Positions 1-10,726 of a stretch of DNA of 64,000 nucleotides are shown here, one piece after another. The notes under the pieces are model-generated. The model made no database searches, had not been told where the DNA came from, and worked only from the letters and a program-made list of their open reading frames with translations. The DNA is from Hermatobates lingyangjiaoensis. Its lineage: Eukaryota; Arthropoda; Insecta; Hemiptera; Hermatobatidae. Within the stretch, counting starts at the first letter, position 1, and each line of letters opens with the position of its first letter. The stretch is from the NCBI GenBank assembly GCA_026182355.1, contig JAPFBL010000597.1, forward strand, positions 62,001-126,000. The letters run 5' to 3'. Made by a program: the position numbers and the translations under genes.

Positions 1-1490
1 CTCCAGAGGGGTAACTTCTTGAGTCAGACACGTGCTAGTGCGGGGGTGTTCAATAATGTATGGAGAGGAAATGGTGGACGAGAGCTCCAGAGGGGTAACT
101 TCTTGAGTCAGACACGTGCTAGCGCGGGAGTGTTCAATAATGTATGGAGAGGAAATGGTGGACGAGAGCTCCAGAGGGGTAACTTATTGAGTCAGACACG
201 TGCTAGCGCAGGGGGTATTCAATAATGTATGGAGAGGAAATGGTGGACAAGAGGTCCAGAGGGGTAACTTCTTGAGTCAGACACGTGCTAGCGCGGGGGG
301 TATTCAATAATGTATGGAGAGGAGATGGTGGACGAGAGCTCCAGAGGGGTAACTTATTGAGTCAGACACGTGCTAGCGCAGGGGGTATTCAATAATGTAT
401 GGAGAGGAAATTGTGGACAAGAGGTCCAGAGGGGTAAGTTCTTGAGTCAGACACGTGCTAGCGCGGGAGTGTTCAATAATGTATGGAGAGGAAATGTTGG
501 ACGAGAGGTCCAGAGGGGTAACTTATTGAGTCAGACACGTGCTAGTGAGGGGGTGTTCAATAATGTATGGAGAGGAAATGGTGGACGAGAGCTCCAGAGG
601 GGTAACTTCTTGAGTCAGACACGTGCTAGCGCGGGGGGTATTCAATAATGTATGGAGAGGAAATGGTGGACAAGAGGTCCAGAGGGGTAACTTCTTGAGT
701 CAGACACGTGCTAGTGCGGGGGTGTTCAATAATGTATGGAGAGGAAATGGTGGATGAGAGGTCAAGAGGGGTAACTTCTTGAGTCAGACACGTGCTAGTG
801 AGGGGGTGTTCAATAATGTATGGAGAGGAAATGGTGGATGAGAGGTCAAGAGGGGTAACTTCTTGAGTCAGACACGTGCTAGTGAGGGGGTGTTCAATAA
901 TGTATGGAGAGGAAATGTTGGACGAGAGGTCCAGAGGGGTAACTTCTTGAGTCAGACACGTGCTAGTGAGGGGGTGTTCAATAATGTATGGAGAGGAAAT
1001 GGTGGATGAGAGGTCAAGAGGGGTAACTTCTTGAGTCAGACACGTGCTAGTGCGGGGGTGTTCAATAATGTATGGAGAGGAAATGGTGGATGAGAGGTCA
1101 AGAGGGGTAACTTCTTGAGTCAGACACGTGCTAGTGAGGGGGTGTTCAATAATGTATGGAGAGGAAATGGTGGATGAGAGGTCAAGAGGGGTAACTTCTT
1201 GAGTCAGACACGTGCTAGTGCGGGGGTGTTCAATAATGTATGGAGAGGAAATGGTGGATGAGAGGTCAAGAGGGGTAACTTCTTGAGTCAGACACGTGCT
1301 AGTGAGGGGGTGTTCAATAATGTATGGAGAGGAAATTTTGGAGGAGAGGTCCAGAGGGGTAACTTCTTGAGTCAGACACGTGCTAGCGCGGTAGTGGTCA
1401 ATAATGTATGGAGAGGAAATGGTGGACGAGAGCTCCAGAGGGGTAACTTCTTGTGTCAGACACGTGCTAGCGCGGGAGGTGTTCAATACG
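1..1490. repeat. 84-bp minisatellite/satellite array, about 18 units
   Basis: Head-to-tail units with an 84-bp period; a few units are 85 bp because of one extra G. The array is cut by the window edge and ends near 1490 with a diverged unit. Each unit contains TGAGTCA followed closely by CACGTG. Because 84 is a multiple of 3, long open frames exist on both strands. The antisense frame stays open over about 11 units (roughly 626-1519), and the sense frame is broken by the 85-bp units. No start context, splice site or flanking gene supports it as coding, so I read it as a satellite. Confidence 0.95.
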
Positions 1491-1852
1491 TTGATCGAGA
1501 TCATTGAAGGCCAAAGCATTATTGGTAGATCGCATGACAATTAAACATAGTAACATCGGCCTATTAATCCCGTTACTGACTGACACACAGAGGAACCAGT
1601 CGAATGAGTTCTGACTTCTTTGATTCTTAGGACACTGTGCTACGGTAAAAGTGGCTAAGTTCAGTTAAGTTAATAAACTAGTCATTAAGCCTCATCCTCT
1701 TTACTTTTTCTTTTATTTAAGAAAGGATGAGGAGACGGGATCGTCTATGAAGAAAAAAACGCATCACTTTCATAGAAAAGAGAATATTTTTGCACAATTA
1801 AATATTATATACATTAGCATAAATTGTTAAATCCTCGATATATTTCTAAATA
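1491..1852. other. Unassigned spacer right of the satellite
   Basis: The sequence leaves the array near 1490 and is non-repetitive as far as I can see. It has no convincing ORF or splice-bounded exon. Confidence 0.5.
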
Positions 1853-2032
1853 AATGATCAAACCACTGTACGATATGGGGGGCGGGGGGGGGGGGAGATA
1901 AGTTAAGAACTTTCAAAAACAACAAACGGTCTTCGTCAGAGTTGGGTTTTTGACTCTGAAAAAGACCGCTTGTTGTTTATTCGTTTCATTTTGTGGTTTG
2001 ATCATTGAGTGTTATTTCACGTGTTTATGTGA
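1853..2032. repeat. Degenerate head-to-head PLE pseudo-LTR dimer
   Basis: The left arm (minus) has TGATCAAACCAC and GTCTTCGTCAGAG. The right arm (plus) has TTGGGTTTTTGACTCTGA followed by GTGGTTTGATCATTGA and the terminal hairpin TTTCACGTGTTTATGTGA. This is the same unit as the pseudo-LTR of the intact PLE at 15106-17873. A G-rich run (about 1877-1896) interrupts the left arm. Confidence 0.8.
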
Positions 2033-3061
2033 TACATAAATAAATAAATACAGTGGTTAGATCATTATGACTCGCATGCAGAAAATGTACGAGTATTACG
2101 GCCGGTTTAAAGTTAGTTTAACTATTATCACCAATAATTGTTCAGTTTTCAAATTGAGAAAATATTTTAATATTCCATAATATTCACAATATAATGGATC
2201 GTGCTTTGGAAAAAAATATAAAACCGCTCTTCGAAACCTAAACGATATCAGGGGATTCATTCAAGGAAACTCTGATTCTATAAACTAAGGTAATATACTC
2301 ACTAGTTGTGCAATCCGTAATTGTGTGGTATACAATATACCACAGTATAAGGTAATACACCATACTACAGATCATCCCTATTAAAATAACACATGGTTTC
2401 TATACCATAAAAACATATGTTACAAGGTTACTGTGCAACTGCATAAATGTGGGATAAGCAAAAAAAAATTGCCAAAGGAACACTCATTGGATATTAAATA
2501 ATATATGTCTGAGGAAAGCCAGTTACCAACCTAGACAAAACACAAATATAGCTTTGAAGTGATGTAGAGGCCTTTCTAGGTCATAGCCTGCAGGAATGAA
2601 ACAGCAGTGAAACTCTTTGAAACAAGTGATCCATTCCCTAAATGACCAATGTATTCAATCCATTGAGTCTTCTTCTTCTTTTTTTTACAAGTTAATTGAA
2701 AAAGTTGAATGAATCCAGTTATGAGGATTTAATATTTTTTTTCAGAATTCAATTTATTCTAACCTTTTGATGAAAAACAAACCTTTATTTAATGAACACA
2801 ACCATTGTCGTGAGGATAATGAATCAGTTCCTCTCACACGAAAATGTTAACCACTACCTTGGTTATATAATTTAGTATATACTAAATCCTTAAGTAAAAA
2901 AAAACAACAAAAACTTTATGCTGTAAAATCCTGTAAATACAAATTTTGAGAATGAAACATTCAATTAGATCACATTGTAACAAGGAGAAGGAAAACTAAA
3001 AAAATGATAAAACAGGTGGTCAACTCAATAAAGACGGAAACGTTTTACAAAGAACACAGAA
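2033..3061. other. AT-rich spacer with one dispersed-repeat match
   Basis: No gene is seen. The segment near 2300-2330 (AGTTGTGCAATCCGTAATTG) recurs in both arms of the palindrome at 50680-50935, so at least part of this stretch is repeat-derived. The rest is AT-rich and unassigned. Confidence 0.5.
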
Positions 3062-3520
3062 TGAATCTATCTATTTATAATTGAATTTACGCCAACCTAT
3101 AAGGAAATAACAGCGTTTCGAACAATTCATGTTCTTCTTCAGGTTACATCTAAAAAATATATGCATTTCTGAGCTTTAGGAACATCGCGGTGAATTAATT
3201 AAAATTGAATAAAATATCTAACTGTTGAATATCTGACACTATTGAATGATAACATGGGAATAGTATTAAAATGACTTAATTAATTTATTATTAATTAATT
3301 ATTATTTATTAATTAAGCCATTTTAATACCATTCCCATGTTATCACTCAATAGTGACAGATATTCAACAGTCAGATATAGTATTCAATTTTAATTAATTC
3401 ACCCCGATTTTCCTAAAGCGCATTTCACAAATGCATACATTTTTTAGATGTAACCTGAAGAAGAACATCATCGAAACGCATTGTTTTTTTTTATAATAAA
3501 CTTTTTTGTGTGGAGACATA
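3062..3520. repeat. Imperfect palindrome made of two opposed PLE-type ends
   Basis: The arms are inverted copies meeting near 3290 in an AT-rich centre (TTAATTAATT). Each arm carries a hammerhead-like motif about 110-150 bp from the centre and ends near an AACGCTG or AACGCATTG block. The left arm keeps a 5-bp stem II; in the right arm stem II has decayed. Confidence 0.8.
3106..3147 (-). ncRNA. Hammerhead-ribozyme-like motif (PLE family with ACGCGU-type stem III)
   Basis: On the minus strand: CTGAAGA (complement of 3136-3142), one extra A, stem II GAACA/TGTTC, then GAAACGCTG. The stem I strands AAC and GTT can pair. Related copies at 3449-3485, 44304-44343 and 51592-51635 keep the same layout. 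Stem III here has a mutation relative to ACGCGT. Confidence 0.5.
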
Positions 3521-4095
3521 ATACTTTCCCCAGTATTCGATAAAAAATTGCGTCAGATTTATTATTTAAATAAATGATGAAGTGAAATTATATAACTGAA
3601 TATAATGATGAAAACTGAAATATAATGATGAAGTCATTAATATAACTGGATAAACTCTTATTAGTGAATCATCTCTGAGCATTATTCACATTTACTGCAC
3701 CAGGAGTTAAGAACACAACTGTAGTACAGTCATACATAGGTTCTCAAACATCAACCGTCCCAGAAAGCTGTTCGAAAACGAAATTGTACGAGTTCCGAAA
3801 CTAGCTTTTCAATTAAAAATAATACAAATAAATTTAATCCGTTACGAGACTAGAAAGCGACTTTTAAAAATATTTTAACAATAATTAACAACAAAATATA
3901 TTAAGATAAAGTTCAAAGATAGGTTTCTTGAAGATTTTTGGTCTAAAGAAATTACACTCGTGTTATACGCCAACGTTTCGCCAAAAATGGTTTGTTTCCT
4001 TGAATGCTCTGTTAGAGGTATCCTCGCAGAATTATTTCGTAAGATTGCTTATCTGTTTAAAATTGTTCAACCTTAATAATTAATTAATTATTAAA
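3521..4095. other. AT-rich spacer, nothing recognised
   Basis: Contains short direct repeats (TATAATGATGAA at about 3600-3640) but no gene, RNA or element termini that I can support. Confidence 0.4.
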
Positions 4096-4226
4096 TGTTG
4101 GGTTTTTGACTCTGACGAAGACCGCTTGTTACGGTTGAAAGATCTTAGTCTTGTTTTCCCATTTTCTTATTGTGGTTTGATCATTGATTGTTATTTCACG
4201 TGTTTATGTGAAATCTTTTTATATAT
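4096..4226 (+). repeat. Solo PLE pseudo-LTR unit
   Basis: Runs from GTTGGGTTTTTGACTCTGAC through CCGCTTGTTACGGTTGAAAG and GTGGTTTGATCATTGATTG to the terminal hairpin ATTTCACGTGTTTATGTGAA, followed by a TA-rich tract. It matches the intact PLE pseudo-LTR nearly base for base and carries the hammerhead-like CTGACGA...GAAAGATC core. Confidence 0.9.
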
Positions 4227-4828
4227 ATATTTATATGGAAGCACATATATAGATGAATGCAGATAAATATCAAGTGGTGCAGAAGGAAGAAAAGAAATCA
4301 AAAATGCACAAGATAAGTGAAAAAGAATATATTGGAAAACTGATTATGAAAATATCACTTGGAATAGTCGCAAGAAATGTAAGATTAGAAAAGTCAGAGG
4401 AGAATGTGTTGGCGGAATGAACACAGAAAGGGCTTCTCGTATCATAGGTGTAGGGATGCCTGGACATTCTGGAATTCCAACCAACTGCCAATAAATACCT
4501 TCTCTGGACGTTCAAAAGCAATATTAAAGAGGTTATTATTGGACTCCTTATTACTAAAAGGTATTCCTATATCCGATAATTATAATACTGGAAGAAAAAT
4601 ATAGTGATAAATACAATAAGGGAAGTTCATTCGACCCCTAAAGCAATTTTGTTGCATTTCTTTAAGATAATGGTTAGATATGTAGTACAACACTTTACAA
4701 AAAGACAGCAACATAATGAAATATTTAGATCATGTTTGAATACTCGGTTATAATTCTTATGCTTATTTCTTTGAACACGATGACATTGCCTGCATGTTTT
4801 TTATGTAGTTTTCGGAAAGAACTACACA

Positions 4829-4945
4829 ACGGTTTGTGTTCAAATCATTTAGTGTGCTTCCCTAGTGACACTTAGATGACAGATTAGAAGGTTCGAAAAA
4901 CTGTCACTAGGGCAGCACACTAGCTGATTTGAACACAAACCTTTA
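4829..4945. repeat. Short inverted repeat, MITE-like
   Basis: Arms of about 40 bp (GGTTTGTGTTCAAATCA... and its complement ending ...GATTTGAACACAAACC) flank a centre of about 35 bp. No target duplication was recognised. Confidence 0.6.
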
Positions 4946-5122
4946 TGTAGTTGTTTCCTCACAATAGAAAAAGACCAAGGTAATTATGTATATTGATTAA
5001 ATAATGTAACGTAATTACTTTTCATGTTATTGTAATTAAATTCTGTATTGAAGCTACACCAAAACTTGATAAAAAAGAAAAATAGTGTTAAATATATGTG
5101 GGCGAGATAAGGAAAACATTTG

Positions 5123-5124
<2 letters not shown>

Positions 5125-5156
<32 letters not shown>
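5125..5156. repeat. (TA)n microsatellite
   Basis: Pure TA alternation immediately left of a PLE RT fragment. Confidence 0.95.
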
Positions 5157-5161
<5 letters not shown>

Positions 5162-5172
5162 GAAGAAACGAT

Positions 5173-5352
5173 TCTTCGAACTGAATAAACTAGAATTTAA
5201 AAAAGAACACATAGAAAGGAAACCACTGAACTCACTACTATATTTCGATGTCCTCGTCTTCAGGAAAAGAAGTGAATCGCTCCAAAGGCTGATAACGACT
5301 GACTTGGCGTTCGAACTGAAGCACTCAAACAGTGTAGCCAACTTTCGGAGGA
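5173..5352 (+). pseudogene. PLE reverse-transcriptase fragment
   Basis: The plus-strand frame reads a peptide containing PLNSLLYFDVLVFRK. It resembles the PLE block just after the YxDD motif (LPFLDV followed by a basic residue, as in the intact copy). It is truncated on both sides, abuts (TA)n on the left and A-rich low-complexity DNA on the right, so it is a dead fragment. The assignment to a PLE RT is by motif only. Confidence 0.55.
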
Positions 5353-5545
5353 AAGGTAGACAGGGAAGATAAAGAAATAAAAGCCAAATAAAAATAAATA
5401 AAAAAATAATAAATAAAAAAAATAAAAGAAAACATTTAAAAAAAATAAAATAAAAAACTAAAAATAAAATTAAAAGCTGATAACAACATAAAAAAAATAA
5501 AAATAAAAAATAAAAAAAATAAAATAAAATAAATCTACGATTGAG
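5353..5545. repeat. A-rich low-complexity tract
   Basis: Interrupted AAATAAA/AAAATAAA runs with no other content. Confidence 0.9.
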
Positions 5546-5615
5546 GTTAAGCCCAGGAGCCGATCTACCACCCAGAAGACTAATAAGTGCTTAATAACTT
5601 ATATATACCGTATAT

Positions 5616-5617
5616 AT

Positions 5618-5648
<31 letters not shown>

Positions 5649-5910
5649 TGTTAAAATAGCAGCAGCTTCTGCTCTCACGATTTTTGAGCTGGTGGCCTCG
5701 ATCTTGCGGGTAATACTAGAAGCTAGTACTCTGAAGCATATAAAACAGACGAGTGAGTTGGAAGTAATAATTACTCAAAGAAGTAATAAAGAATAATTTC
5801 AAATGTAAAGCGGATGGTCTGAAATTAAAATTAAAGATATTTGATTTAACCTTCCTTGAGAATTCGCTCGTCTGTTTTATATGCTTCAGAGTACTAGCTT
5901 CTATAGAAGA
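5616..5910. repeat. (TA)n plus inverted repeat carrying a PLE N-terminal ORF fragment
   Basis: A (TA)n run (5616-5648) is followed by sequence whose minus strand encodes RKIEATSSKIVRAEAAAI and then breaks into the (TA)n tract. This matches the PLE N-terminal pattern RRIESLSLKIVNAETAV at 12757-12907. Arms of about 40 bp (5711-5752 and 5863-5904, TTTTATATGCTTCAGAGTAC) are inverted. Confidence 0.65.
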
Positions 5911-6559
5911 CTCGATGAGTCATTCCTTGTTCTTATGCTCAAGCTTTGTCCTATTATTAGTCCTACTATACTCATTTATAAGTCAAAACTAAAATAACCA
6001 CTATTAACTAAAGATTGTATAAGTTGTTTGATATCCTCAAGGAATAAAAACCAATTGCAGCAATTGTGGAGGTGTGTGATAAATAAAAACCTGCATAACT
6101 AGACTGGAGGCTTAAAGAAATAGGACTGCAGACCACTTTCCTTATTAACTTGTTTGACTTTAACTCTCAAGGCCGACTCAAACTCGCTAAAAAGAATGAG
6201 AACATAAATAACAAGACCGTCAAAGATACAAAGTCCTTTAATAAGAGCACAACACAAATCAAGGCAACCAACATTCCCAGTTGTTAGTGTTCTAAATAAG
6301 GAAGTGAAAGACGTTATGCAATTTACAATTTATCTTAATACAATGAAATAAATTAATCACAGCACCAAATAGGGACAGAAAAACACCGACAATTAATATT
6401 AAATAAGTAAAAACTTTATTTAAAAAAAGGTGAAAACTGTGGAACTAGCGGAAAAATTAATCCTTATGATATTAATAGCAGGGAAATGAAAAGGGAACTC
6501 GGGTACATTTATTGAGAGCCACAAATAATTTTTCAAAGAACCGAGATTGGCCACCTATA
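5911..6559. other. AT-rich spacer
   Basis: No exon, element terminus or RNA recognised. Confidence 0.4.
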
Positions 6560-6567
6560 GTATAGAG

Positions 6568-7017
6568 CAGGGGTTCTTAACCTTCGCATGATTCCAGACC
6601 CCCAATGGATTGTCAAATATAGTACCATACCCCCTTCACTTGACTGTTGAAATAATTATTACCAATCCTATTATTTGCCAGTATGTCTTCCAAATATGTC
6701 AGTACTTTGAATATCCTGTACTTTAGATATGGATTGTCAGAAATAGAACATGAAAAAATCATAAACATTGATCATTTTTTTACATTTCTAGTAAAAACAA
6801 AATTAAAGTTACAGTCCATTTAGATTTTAACTACTTACAAGCATAACGACAGTGAACAAGAACATAAGCATAACTAAAAAAAAAAAATAACCTGTGAACA
6901 ATAATAGGTACAAAATAGAAGAAAATAACGAGAGATACTAAAAAAATACCTGATTACGAGAGATCGAGTCCCATACCCCCAGCATTTGGGTCCCATACCC
7001 CCGGTTAAGAACCCCTG
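6568..7017. mobile_element. hAT-type non-autonomous element with perfect TSD
   Basis: Starts CAGGGGTTCTTAACC and ends GGTTAAGAACCCCTG, perfect 15-bp terminal inverted repeats. The flanks are GTATAGAG at 6560-6567 and 7018-7025, a perfect 8-bp target duplication as expected for hAT transposases. It has no coding capacity. Confidence 0.95.
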
Positions 7018-7025
7018 GTATAGAG

Positions 7026-7920
7026 GATGAAGCAGCGATCTGTAATAGCGCTTAACTGTCTAATTTTTAATATACATGAAAAGAGAAGTAACACACAAAG
7101 GTCGTGGTGAAAAAGTAGATCAAACTACGACTGTGCTATAAGAAACATTACAGTTCAGCACATGGTAGAAACATGCGAAACAAGAACACGGAACACCAGC
7201 TATAAGCGTCATGTAACTCCAGGAGAAACAAGCCTCTTCAGCTAAAAATATTGCACACACTGTATATCGACGAAATACATCCTTCTCTTAACTGTCTCAT
7301 AAATATAAATTATAAATCATATGATTATGATTTCAAGATAAATAAATATAGGTTCTCGAGTTAAGTTTGCTAAGATTGAATGTTTTGAGTAATTTCCTGA
7401 GCTCTTGTGTTCACTAGTATAGTACATACATGTTTTTATCACATTATAGCACTGTTTATTTATGTTCCTGTTTTCCTCTTCAAATTTAATTCCATTTATT
7501 GATTATTTAAGTTGGAATAATCTGTTGTGCTTTAAAATTGAGTTTACGCGGTAAAATGTACATAAAACAGTTTTTCGTAATAGAGTAAAGATAAAGCCGG
7601 AGAAGTGAGGTTCATATACTTGGAGACAAAGCTGGTAAGATTTGCACACGAAAGTTAGGAAAGGGAACTTTCTGCATATTGAAAACCGGATTCAGGGAAA
7701 TTACCATAAGAGGAGTTGAATATGGAGAAATGTGCTTATATGGAACAAGAGACGGAGAGCTTACTTATTTAGAGCGAGAAACAATGAAATCTGTACACAT
7801 GGTAGTAATGCCATTGTTGCTAGGAGACTGTAAGACTTTCAGTGACTTTATTCAACTTTTCTCCCTCCATTAGCCCTCACGTCAAATGAATAGGGCATGA
7901 TGTTTCTGCATCTTTGTGTT
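7026..7920. other. Unassigned spacer
   Basis: A short open frame at 7679-7873 has no recognisable domain. No splice-bounded exon or repeat terminus could be supported. Confidence 0.4.
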
Positions 7921-8131
7921 TCAGCTGGATTTTTGACTCTGAAGAAGGCCGCTTGTTGTGGCCTTTTTGATAATTAAAATTCAATAATTGAAATAAAAAA
8001 CACGAAAAACAGACTAACACATACGATTCTCCATCATATCGACTTTCTCGCAGTCTTCAGAAAAGGAGAAAAAGAAAAAAAGGTTGAAATACAAGAGTAG
8101 AGACGTGAAGGCGTCCACCGAGCGTTAAAAG

Positions 8132-8175
<44 letters not shown>
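7921..8175 (+). repeat. PLE pseudo-LTR scrap and (TA)n tract
   Basis: 7921-7967 contains CAGCTGGATTTTTGACTCTG and the start of stem II of the pseudo-LTR unit, then diverges. A (TA)n run at about 8132-8174 precedes the dimer that starts at 8176. Confidence 0.7.
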
Positions 8176-8177
<2 letters not shown>

Positions 8178-8386
8178 GCATGATCAAACTACAAAATGAA
8201 ATAGGGAAAAAAAGACTAAAATCTTTCAACCACAACAAGCTATCTTCGTCAGAGTCAAGAACCCAACTGTTCCTCTGACGAAGACCGCTTCAAACGGTTA
8301 CGATTGAAAGATCTTAGTCTTTTTTTTCATTTCATATTGTGGTTTGATCATTGATTGTTATTTCACGTATTTATGTGAAATCTTGT
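8176..8386. repeat. Head-to-head PLE pseudo-LTR dimer
   Basis: A minus unit (TGATCAAACTAC...TCGTCAGAGTC) faces a plus unit (CTCTGACGAAGACCGC...GTGGTTTGATCATTG, terminal hairpin). The centre is at CCCAACTG. The dimer is bounded by (TA)n on both sides. Confidence 0.85.
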
Positions 8387-8401
8387 ATATATATATATAT
8401 G

Positions 8402-8555
8402 TAAATTTTGGTAGCAGTCCCTCCTGTAAACTTACATTGTTAAAAATCTGACCATATCTTGCTGAAACTTGCTTCTTATTAAGTTTTTCAAGTTTCCTAA
8501 ATAGAGTTCTTGTCACTATATCCACAGTATACAATATTCTTCCGATAGTCGACAT
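8402..8555 (-). pseudogene. PLE N-terminal ORF fragment (MSTIG family)
   Basis: The minus strand opens with ATGTCGACTATCGG (MSTIG) and reads through RTLFRKLEKLNKKQVSARYG to a LLPKFTYIYIY end, where it runs into (TA)n. The pattern RKxEKLxxK...FNN...LLPxYTNIY is shared with fragments at 11621, 12619, 12757, 14722, 14951 and 49285. A degenerate hammerhead-like sequence precedes the ATG. Confidence 0.7.
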
Positions 8556-8639
8556 GTTACATGAGTCCATGTTTCTGCTGTCCTCAGCCATTATCAAGAC
8601 ATAAATGAGTTTTGAAATAATTTGTTCCTTTATATAAGA

Positions 8640-8755
8640 GAAGTAAAACTATTGACAAGAACTCTATTTAGGAAACTTGAAAAACTTAATAAGAAGCAAG
8701 TTTCAGCAAGATATGGTCAGATTTTTAACAATATATATATATATATATATATAGA
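8640..8755 (+). pseudogene. PLE N-terminal ORF fragment, inverted copy
   Basis: The plus strand repeats RTLFRKLEKLNKKQVSARYG and then breaks at FNN directly into (TA)n (8732-8752). With the preceding minus fragment it makes an inverted pair. Confidence 0.75.
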
Positions 8756-8820
8756 AAATTGTCACAATAACACGTGATATAAATATTCAGGTAACTCACC
8801 ACAAATTAGAGAAGATAGTC

Positions 8821-8857
8821 GCTCTAAGGCCTTTCGTTTTCACGTCGTCAGAGAGCA
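8821..8857 (-). ncRNA. Hammerhead-like motif, left arm
   Basis: Inverted copy of the motif at 9302-9337, with the same stem I, stem II and AGGCCT stem III. Confidence 0.55.
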
Positions 8858-9301
8858 AGTGAATACAAGTTGTAAGCAGGTTATGAATTTTGATTTAAAG
8901 AAGGAGTAAGATTGGCATCATTGACAGTATTTTTCCCTATAACTGTTGAAATAGTCTTGATTTGTTTGATAATTCCTTCAATTAGAAATTCATCTAATTT
9001 AAAAAGGCCTGGACTAGTGTTGACCAAGTTCTTAGAAAAGTCTTTTATGAGGGCGCTTTCAACAATTTTGTCATGTGAAAGAAGAAGAAACATTGTTGAA
9101 AGCGCCCTCATAAAAGACTTTTCTAAGAACTTGGTCAACACTAGTCCAGGCCTTTTTAAATTAGATGAATTTCTAATTGAAGGAATTATCAAACAAATCA
9201 AGACTATTTCAACAGTTATAGGGAAAAATACTGTCAATGATGCCAATCTTACTCCTTCTTTAAATCAAAATTCATAACCTGCTTACAACTTGTATTCACT
9301 T

Positions 9302-9337
9302 GCTCTCTGACGACGTGAAAACGAAAGGCCTTAGAGC
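9302..9337 (+). ncRNA. Hammerhead-like motif with AGGCCU stem III
   Basis: CTGACGA (9307-9313), a short stem II (GT/AC or CGT/ACG), then GAAAGGCCTT. Stem I is a perfect 5-bp GCTCT (9302-9306) with AGAGC (9333-9337). Stem III AGGCCT is a palindrome with no loop, so it would need to dimerise. The predicted cut lies after 9332. Confidence 0.6.
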
Positions 9338-9370
9338 GACTATCTTCTCTAATTTGTGGTGAGTTACCTG

Positions 9371-9373
<3 letters not shown>

Positions 9374-9416
<43 letters not shown>

Positions 9417-9420
9417 AGCA
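9374..9420. repeat. (TA)n tract between PLE pieces
   Basis: TA alternation with a short interruption. Confidence 0.9.
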
Positions 9421-9439
9421 GTTAGCTTCAGCTACTCAA

Positions 9440-9485
9440 AGGGACTACTTCTACCCGATGACGACGTCGAAATATCGTTGTGAGT
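9440..9485 (+). ncRNA. Hammerhead-like motif, degenerate (CCGAUGA)
   Basis: CCGATGA at 9455-9461, GAC/GTC stem II, then GAAATATC and GTTGTGAG. It is the same family as 13168-13215, 35093-35135 and 47416-47453. The core U is replaced by C, so catalysis is doubtful. Confidence 0.4.
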
Positions 9486-9544
9486 CTTTTTTTTGTGTGT
9501 TTTTATCTGTTTTTTTCTTTCCTGTGTGAACTCTATACATATAT

Positions 9545-9655
9545 ATATATATTCTCTGCTCAGTTTGATGTTATGTATACTATGGGAATGATCTTTTGGA
9601 GCGCCAGCAGCAAGGTGCATGGTGCATAGTATACATGGCATCAAACTGAGCAGAG
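9545..9655. repeat. Inverted pair of PLE GIY-YIG fragments
   Basis: The arms TTCTCTGCTCAGTTTGATG and CATCAAACTGAGCAGAGAA flank a short centre. The minus strand encodes TMHLAAGAPKDH...HNIKLSRE, the region after the GIY-YIG motif that is also seen at 12149-12499 and 17954-18280. Confidence 0.7.
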
Positions 9656-9779
9656 AAGAATTAACCAATAACATAGAAATTCTATACCAGGAAAAAGACC
9701 ATAATAGACTATATATATATATATGTCGGTTATATTTAAAAGGAATGTCGTGGCAAGAGTCACATAGTGATAAAAACAT

Positions 9780-10374
9780 TCACTAAAACAAATGAAATCC
9801 ATTTAGTCGTTTTTTTTTCTACTATGTAAATTGATTATTCTAGATCAAGGTGAAATTCTCTTGACCATTATATTTTTGAGATATTTTTAAAATGTCTTCG
9901 ACTAAAAGTCGATATAGCTAAATGATTTTCATAACAATAATAATAATAATAAGAGAGGAATAAAGAAGAGTCTGGTGGAAAGAGGCTGGTATGCGGGGCT
10001 GGCAGTGTTCCCGCGGTCCACCTTTAAATAACCAGAACGTGCGACTTAGTGCAACTCACTCCCCTGGCCACAGTAACAACTGCACTCCACTCCACCAGCA
10101 AATCACCAGCTACTGTATCATCAACCTAAACAATCAACTTAGTCCTGGACAATGCACTATTTAAATATCACGTATAAAAATAAAACAAATCCAATTAATT
10201 TATAAAAAAAAAGTATCGATTTTTAAAGTTGTAATAAGAGTAAAACATATGAGTTTAATCTAAATGCAATAACAAAAAAGAAAAAAACCTCTAAGGACTA
10301 AGGCCTTTTTATTATAATATGTTGACACATACTTTCAGTCGTGAATCTAGATATATATATATATAACAGATTCA
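9780..10374. other. Spacer with (AAT)n and a GC-richer patch
   Basis: An (AAT)n run lies near 9939-9956. Positions 9960-10165 are clearly richer in G and C than the surroundings, but I find no exon or element termini there. Confidence 0.4.
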
Positions 10375-10630
10375 ATAATATATCGACCGTTTGATAGAAT
10401 AGGTGTGTTCTCTAATCGGGGTTCGGTCAATTTTCCAGGATAAAAAATCAAACATTGTTGTTCCTTTAAATAATGTAAATTTCATTTTCTTAGTTAAAAA
10501 ATTCTTACTTCTGCCTATGAAAAAGGTTTTAAATAAAACCGAAACGTTGGCAACGAGGGTTTGATTTTTTATCCTGGAAAATTGACCGAACCCCGATTAG
10601 AGAACACACCTATATATATATATATATATA
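10375..10630. repeat. Inverted-repeat PLE end (AGGTGTGTTCTC family), copy 1
   Basis: 53-bp arms (10401-10454 and 10559-10611; AGGTGTGTTCTCTAATCGGG and complement) flank a segment with GAAACGTTGGC at about 10540. The outer ends run into (TA)n. A second copy lies at 11803-12105. The core before GAAA is degenerate (CTATGAA). Confidence 0.8.
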
Positions 10631-10684
10631 TTCTATGTTTTGTTATTGAGGGCTAGGTCAAATAAAAGAAAATAAACTTCTTCC

Positions 10685-10726
10685 TAGGCCGACGTTTCGA
10701 TGTATTTGTACATCATCTTCAGGGCT
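10685..10726 (-). ncRNA. Hammerhead-like motif with ACGU stem III
   Basis: On the minus strand: GCC, CTGAAGA (complement of 10716-10722), one extra T, a perfect 6-bp stem II GATGTA/TACATC, then GAAACGTC and GGC. Stem I is GCC/GGC and stem III is the 4-nt palindrome ACGT. No coding fragment of its parent element is attached. Confidence 0.65.

Larger units (their letters stand above)
8786..9372. repeat. Large palindrome of two PLE 3' ends
   Basis: Arms of about 280 bp are near-perfect inverted copies around a centre at about 9066-9090. On both strands, reading outward, each arm encodes a PLE C-terminal tail (IVESALIKDFSKNLVNTSPG, then GLFKLDEFLIEGI), a stop, and then a hammerhead-like motif near the outer end. 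The intact PLE has the equivalent IIESSLIKF...GLFKLDTFV. (TA)n tracts flank both ends. Confidence 0.9.

Noticed and set aside
1..1490. CRISPR array
   Set aside because: Units are contiguous 84-bp repeats without unique spacers, in a eukaryotic context.
626..1519. Long minus-strand ORF across the 84-bp satellite as a protein-coding gene
   Set aside because: The frame is a by-product of an 84-bp period. The other strand is also open, and there is no exon structure or non-repeat coding sequence next to it. Kept only as a question in the findings.
8912..9277. Two 121-codon ORFs on opposite strands as a gene pair
   Set aside because: They arise from one PLE C-terminus duplicated as a palindrome. 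Only the second half of each reads PLE protein.
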